Below, in pieces: positions 60,462 to 64,000 of a DNA stretch of 64,000 nucleotides. A program made the translations under genes and the position numbers. The stretch comes from Chloroflexota bacterium (GTDB taxonomy: Bacteria > Chloroflexota > Anaerolineae > Promineifilales > Promineifilaceae): positions 1 to 64,000 of the forward strand of contig RFGV01000576.1 in assembly GCA_003696605.1 (NCBI GenBank). Reading direction: 5' to 3'. How positions within the stretch are numbered: the first letter of the stretch is position 1; each line of letters begins with the position of its first letter. The notes below the pieces were generated by a model, which saw nothing but the letters and a program-made list of their open reading frames with translations, was not told the origin of the DNA and searched no databases.

Positions 60462-61865
60462 TCAGATGGGAGTGAGAACAGGTGCAGGAATGGGGAGGGA
60501 GAGAACAACAATAGTACCCTGACCAGGTGTAGATTGGATGTGAAGACGGCCGTTTATCTCCTTCGCTCGTTCTTTCATAATCAACAACCCATAATGCCCG
60601 GCCGGTTCATCGCCAAATGGATCAAATCCGATTCCATCATCCTCTATAGTAATAGTTAACATATCTCCCAACTGCTCTACCTCAAGCGAGACCTTATGAG
60701 CGTGGGCATGCTTACCAATATTCAATAAAGCTTCATGCACAATTCCCATTATTTTTTCTTGGGTATCATGAGGAATGATATTTAACTCTCCACGCACTGC
60801 TAAATTAATTGGTAACTGCCAATGTTGTTCAAACTGCTCTGCTTCTTGTCGTAATGCTGCCGGCAAGTTTTCGTGAAAAACAGGTTTGAGTTGGGTAAGC
60901 GTTTGCCGCACTTGTTCATAAGCCTGATTGGCTACATTGTACATTTGTGCCAATTCTTCCCGAATGGCTGCCACTTCGTTCAGGACATCGTTTCCCTGTA
61001 ACTGATCCAGCTTAAGGCACAAAAGCCCCAGATTTTGCCCCAATGTGTCATGTAAATAACGTGCCAGGCGGCGACGTTCTGCTTCGGTGGCGGCAGCACG
61101 AATAATGCCTGTTCCTTTAGGGTGCAGGCTATCAATGGCCAGTGCCAACGCCGGGGCCAGATTGTTGAGTATTTCGGCTTGTTCGGAAGAAATTGTCAGT
61201 TGGTCAGGCAGGAACAGATGCAAAATAGCAACCAGTTGGCCACTACGTGTCAGAGGCAGGCAGTAGATGTTGCAGTTTTCGGGGATGATGTATTGGGCAT
61301 AATGCTTTGGTGTTACTTTTTGTAGTATCGGTTTTTTCAGCAGGTAAATGCGTTGGTACTTGTCCAATATTGGCGGTTGGGTAGAAATGGTCACATAGGG
61401 TTTGTACCAGACAACGGCCGTTTCCAGTACCTCATTCTCCACATCATACACATACCCACACACCCCCACCAACTCCGAAACCACTTGCCGCGGCAGGCGT
61501 GCCAGCAACCGGGACAAATCCTCCCAATTGTGCGCCATCCCCAATTGCAAATTTAACAAATGCTCTACATCTTGCCGGCTCGCCAAGCGATTACGCTCAG
61601 TTTCCGTTTCTGCCAACAAATCAAACAACAAACCAAACAATACCGGAAACACCACCCCAAACGTAAAAATTTCTCGATAAAAATGGCTGTCAATAGCATG
61701 TTGAACTGTAAAAATATGTTCGATGATTTCAAATGTCAGCGACAACATCGAAATAAACAAAATGACCAGCCAGCGATATTGCAAAACCCAGGCAGCAATC
61801 CGAATACGCCACGACGTCTTATCCTTTTTTTGCCAATATCCCTTACTCCTGTCTAGCGCTGCCAT
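60462..61865 (-). CDS. Sensor histidine kinase, NarX-like (HisKA_3)
   Basis: A 467-residue membrane kinase. Two transmembrane helices (about residues 31-52 and 66-84) with EIIEH and GVVFPVLFGLLFDLL form a short sensor. A GAF-like domain follows (about 100-245), then the HisKA_3 dimerisation helix with phosphorylated His272 in RRRLARYLHDTLGQNLG, and the HATPase_c domain with EALLNIGKHAHA and EDDGIGFDP. GGGAGGG lies 5 bases before ATG 61865, and a good promoter lies upstream. It is the likely sensor for the oxidase operon. Confidence 0.93.
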   Translation of the reverse strand: MAALDRSKGYWQKKDKTSWRIRIAAWVLQYRWLVILFISMLSLTFEIIEHIFTVQHAIDSHFYREIFTFGVVFPVLFGLLFDLLAETETERNRLASRQDVEHLLNLQLGMAHNWEDLSRLLARLPRQVVSELVGVCGYVYDVENEVLETAVVWYKPYVTISTQPPILDKYQRIYLLKKPILQKVTPKHYAQYIIPENCNIYCLPLTRSGQLVAILHLFLPDQLTISSEQAEILNNLAPALALAIDSLHPKGTGIIRAAATEAERRRLARYLHDTLGQNLGLLCLKLDQLQGNDVLNEVAAIREELAQMYNVANQAYEQVRQTLTQLKPVFHENLPAALRQEAEQFEQHWQLPINLAVRGELNIIPHDTQEKIMGIVHEALLNIGKHAHAHKVSLEVEQLGDMLTITIEDDGIGFDPFGDEPAGHYGLLIMKERAKEINGRLHIQSTPGQGTIVVLSLPIPAPVLTPI

Positions 61866-61914
61866 AAAATCCCTCCCTCAATTACAACAACCACTCAATA
61901 CAATCATCATTCAC

Positions 61915-61944
61915 ATTATAGGAAAAAAGTACTAGTCAGGTCAA
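61915..61944 (-). promoter_or_regulatory. Promoter of the histidine kinase gene
   Basis: On the minus strand TTGACC (61944-61939), 18 bases and a perfect TATAAT (61920-61915), 50 bases before the kinase start. Confidence 0.7.
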
Positions 61945-61963
61945 TCGAATCGCCAATCATAAA

Positions 61964-62008
61964 TCAAAAAAGCGAGCCTGTCTGCTCCGAAACAGACAAA
62001 CCCGCTCT
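61964..62008 (-). terminator. Terminator downstream of recA
   Basis: AGCGAGCCTGTCTG (61971-61984) pairs imperfectly with CAGACAAACCCGCT (61993-62006). On the minus strand it is followed by TTTTTTGATTT. Confidence 0.7.
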
Positions 62009-62050
62009 TTTGGGAATTCCCAAAGGGAAAACTGGATTTATTGTGCCTGA

Positions 62051-63094
62051 TTATTCAGCTTCTGCGCCATTTTCTGCCGCTACAACAAACTCATCAGTTG
62101 GCAAACCTGCCTGCTGTCTAATTAAATACTCCAATTCATCCAAAATCGCCGGATTTTCAGCCAGGAACTGCTTGGCATTCTCCCGTCCTTGCCCCAGCAG
62201 GGTATCCCCATACCGGAAATAGGCACCTCGCTTGTCAATAATCTCATAAGTGGTAGCCAGGTCCAGCACATCCCCCGTTTTGGAGATGCCTTCATTGTAC
62301 ATGATGTCAAATTCACACTCGGTGAATGGGGGAGCCACTTTGTTCTTCTTGATTTTGACCCGTGTCCGGTTGCCAACTACTTCGCCACCCGCCTTGATGG
62401 CTTGAATGCGGCGAATGTCCATCCGCACCGAGGCATAGAACTTGAGCGCATTGCCGCCGGTGGTGGTCTCCGGGCTGCCAAACATTACCCCGATTTTCTC
62501 CCGTAACTGGTTGGTGAAAATGACGACGGTGTTGGTTTGCTTGATAGCCCCGGAAAGCTTGCGCAAAGCCTGAGACATGAGGCGGGCTTGCAAGCCAACA
62601 TGGGAGTCACCCATCTCGCCTTCGATTTCGGCGCGGGGGACGAGAGCAGCGACTGAGTCGATGACGACGACGTCCATTGTGCCGGAGCGGATGAGGGCTT
62701 CGGCGATTTCCAGGGCTTGTTCGCCGGTGTCGGGCTGGGAGACGTAGAGGTTGTCGACATCAACGCCGCATTTGGCCGCGTAGCGGGGGTCGAGGGCGTG
62801 TTCCATGTCGATGAAGGCGCAGATGCCGCCTCGTTTTTGGGCTTCGGCGATGATGTGCTGGCAGAGGGTGGTTTTACCGGAGGATTCGGGGCCGAAGATT
62901 TCGATGACGCGGCCGCGAGGGACGCCGCCGACGCCGAGGGCGATGTCGAGGGAGAGGGAGCCGGTGGGGATGACGTCGATGTGCAGGTTGTGGGCTTCGC
63001 CCAGGCGCATGATGACGCCCTCACCATATTTGCGAGTGAGTGAAGCGACGGTGTTTTTTAGTGCTTGTTCCCGGTTTTTTGTTTCTTTGCTCAT
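62051..63094 (-). CDS. recA: Recombinase RecA
   Basis: ATP-dependent strand exchange and SOS coprotease, 347 residues. Walker [14 protein letters not shown], Walker [20 protein letters not shown], the loop region [26 protein letters not shown] and the C-terminal acidic tail ([12 protein letters not shown]) are all intact. The 5' half of the gene is extremely C-rich on the coding strand and the 3' half is not. The gene is divergent from the acetyltransferase gene, with 50 bases between starts, and no recognised LexA box was found there. Confidence 0.98.
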   Translation of the reverse strand: MSKETKNREQALKNTVASLTRKYGEGVIMRLGEAHNLHIDVIPTGSLSLDIALGVGGVPRGRVIEIFGPESSGKTTLCQHIIAEAQKRGGICAFIDMEHALDPRYAAKCGVDVDNLYVSQPDTGEQALEIAEALIRSGTMDVVVIDSVAALVPRAEIEGEMGDSHVGLQARLMSQALRKLSGAIKQTNTVVIFTNQLREKIGVMFGSPETTTGGNALKFYASVRMDIRRIQAIKAGGEVVGNRTRVKIKKNKVAPPFTECEFDIMYNEGISKTGDVLDLATTYEIIDKRGAYFRYGDTLLGQGRENAKQFLAENPAILDELEYLIRQQAGLPTDEFVVAAENGAEAE

Positions 63095-63144
63095 TTGTCC
63101 TGAATTGGTGTCAGTAATTTGATTATGTAGTGTACAATAGCGTT

Positions 63145-64000
63145 ATGGAATTCGCAAACGATTCGGCCGTTTCTAATGGACAAAATGGGCAATCTGGTGT
63201 GTTGGTGCGGGTGGCAACACGGGGGGATACAACGGCCATTACCCGCCTGCTGCGTCAGAGTACGTTTCGGCATGTGCATGTAGATTGGCGATTGCCGGTG
63301 GAGTGGATCGGATCGCCCGGTTTTGTGGTGGCTGAGGCAACAAAACGGCCGTTTTCTGCCACTCTGTTTGGACAAGAGAATCCCCTGTATGGTTGCCTGG
63401 CCGGCACGGCCGATCCGCCTCCGGCGGCGTGGGTGCGGTTAGTTGCCCTGGCTGAAGAAAAATACATTCCGCAGGTATTGGCAGCGATGCTAGAACCGGT
63501 CAGAGCATACTTGCAAGAAACGGCCGTTACCCAACTCGCCTGGTTGGTTATGAGCGACTGGCCTCTCGACTGGTTGCCCCAACTTGGATTCCACTTCTAC
63601 ATTGATATCGAAACCTACGTCAAACCTGACCTTGAAATCCCCCCATTTACTCCCAATCCCCAGGTACACATACGACCCGTACGTGAAACCGACATGCCGC
63701 AGTTAGCCCATCTGGAACAAGCCGCTTTTGAACCCCTCTGGCGACATAGTGTCGAAGCGCTTATGCTTGCCCGTCAATACACCTGTTCCTTTGATGTAGC
63801 CATCATAGAGGGTGAGATTGTCGGCTTTCAGTTTAGCACTCCCGGTCACTCTTCTGCCCATCTGGTTCGTCTTACCGTTGATCCGGCATGGCATGGTCAT
63901 GGTGTTGGCTCGACCTTGCTGGCTCATACCCTCGCCAACTACCGACACCAGGGATTTAAGCGAGCGACATTGAATACCCAAACCAACAATTACACATCCC
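63145..64000 (+). CDS. GNAT-family N-acetyltransferase (3' end beyond the window)
   Basis: An open frame from ATG 63145 to the window edge, at least 285 codons without stop. The N-terminal part (VLVRVATRGDTTAITRLLRQ) resembles a degenerate GNAT domain. The second part is a typical one: VHIRPVRETDMPQLAHLEQ, VAIIEGEIVGFQFS, VRLTVDPAWHGHGVGSTLLA with the acetyl-CoA P-loop-like motif, and an NTQTNN motif at the edge. Family members with two GNAT domains occur; the substrate is unknown. Palindromes at 63344 and 63519 encode KRPF and ETAV. The start lacks a clear ribosome-binding site. Confidence 0.82.
   Translation, partial: MEFANDSAVSNGQNGQSGVLVRVATRGDTTAITRLLRQSTFRHVHVDWRLPVEWIGSPGFVVAEATKRPFSATLFGQENPLYGCLAGTADPPPAAWVRLVALAEEKYIPQVLAAMLEPVRAYLQETAVTQLAWLVMSDWPLDWLPQLGFHFYIDIETYVKPDLEIPPFTPNPQVHIRPVRETDMPQLAHLEQAAFEPLWRHSVEALMLARQYTCSFDVAIIEGEIVGFQFSTPGHSSAHLVRLTVDPAWHGHGVGSTLLAHTLANYRHQGFKRATLNTQTNNYTS

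Larger units (their letters stand above)
1109..63528. repeat. Highly iterated palindrome AACGGCCGTT (44 perfect copies)
   Basis: Perfect 10-mers counted by hand start at 1109, 1352, 3483, 5075, 5819, 6148, 8054, 8494, 9097, 11975, 12025, 13456, 19678, 19839, 21235, 21426, 25 further sites between 26075 and 59161, then 61413, 63344 and 63519. The 25 are 26075, 26926, 30729, 31986, 33296, 33370, 34271, 34467, 36362, 36510, 37673, 39466, 39943, 40471, 40664, 42555, 44380, 46212, 47415, 47637, 48155, 49052, 51714, 55443 and 59161. About 40 more sites keep the inner ACGGCCGT with other end bases. Several extend to the 14-bp palindrome GAAACGGCCGTTTC. Random expectation for the 10-mer in 64 kb is about 0.06. 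Nearly all are inside genes. Confidence 0.95.

Noticed and set aside
63095-63144. SOS (LexA) box between recA and the acetyltransferase gene
   Set aside because: No match to the E. coli or Bacillus LexA consensus was found, and the LexA site of this lineage is not known to me.
1109-63528. The AACGGCCGTT copies as CRISPR repeats, IS ends or terminator stems
   Set aside because: Copies are single, irregularly spaced and inside coding sequence, without spacers, transposase genes, target duplications or U-runs.

Overview
The window reads as a chromosomal segment of a Gram-positive-like or monoderm-like environmental bacterium. It most resembles a member of the Chloroflexota (Anaerolineae/Ardenticatenia-like). 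That guess rests on long charged or PTPT-type linkers after lipoprotein signals, secreted PKD/DUF11/VWA and beta-helix proteins, many ABC importers, a YidC/Jag operon and the absence of outer-membrane assembly genes other than a BamB-like propeller. It is an inference from gene content, not from a marker tree. No rRNA, tRNA, CRISPR array, prophage or insertion sequence was seen. Coding density is high and no gene-free stretch exceeds about 250 bases.

Layout. 1-9050: rdgB, an ADP-forming acyl-CoA synthetase with a hydrolase, murA (Asp in place of the fosfomycin-target Cys), then rpmH-rnpA-yidD-(BamB-like lipoprotein)-yidC-jag with a clear promoter, a leader hairpin and an end terminator. 9070-13512: a serine operon (HAD phosphatase, class V aminotransferase, serA) and an inositol-phosphatase-family gene. 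13622-18102: a sugar ABC importer. 18227-24620: panB and a phosphonate/phosphate-type importer (phnD, phnC, two enlarged phnE). 24812-31538: glpX, a SulP-STAS-rhodanese fusion, a phosphoesterase, a MazG-like gene, gapA and yvcK. 31718-34533: mtnA and a CDP-sugar gene pair. 34596-35998: three small heat-shock proteins. 36198-43443: a WD40-like membrane protein, panC, panE, panD, a 35-residue membrane protein, a DipZ-like thioredoxin, a zinc-ribbon protein and PPK2. 43552-45987: a secreted VWA protein. 46128-61865: a copper/multicopper-oxidase locus with its own two-component system. 62051-64000: recA and a truncated acetyltransferase gene.

Two things stand out. First, the 10-bp palindrome AACGGCCGTT occurs 44 times by hand count (about 0.06 expected), with roughly 40 further copies of the inner octamer. 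It lies inside genes in all reading frames. At most copies the + strand changes from G/T-rich on the left to C/A-rich on the right, so the palindrome marks local inversions of strand skew. Second, the locus at 46128-61865 encodes three secreted multicopper-oxidase-like proteins. In two of them the copper ligands are complementary: one carries the domain-1 set with the type 1 site, the other the domain-2 set. They lie with a 1,620-residue beta-helix/adhesin-like protein, CopC and CopC-CopD proteins and a His-rich membrane protein. A histidine kinase lies upstream, and its two-helix membrane module recurs in the first protein of the operon. A tandem GTACT repeat abuts the -10 element of that operon and is a candidate operator for the response regulator.
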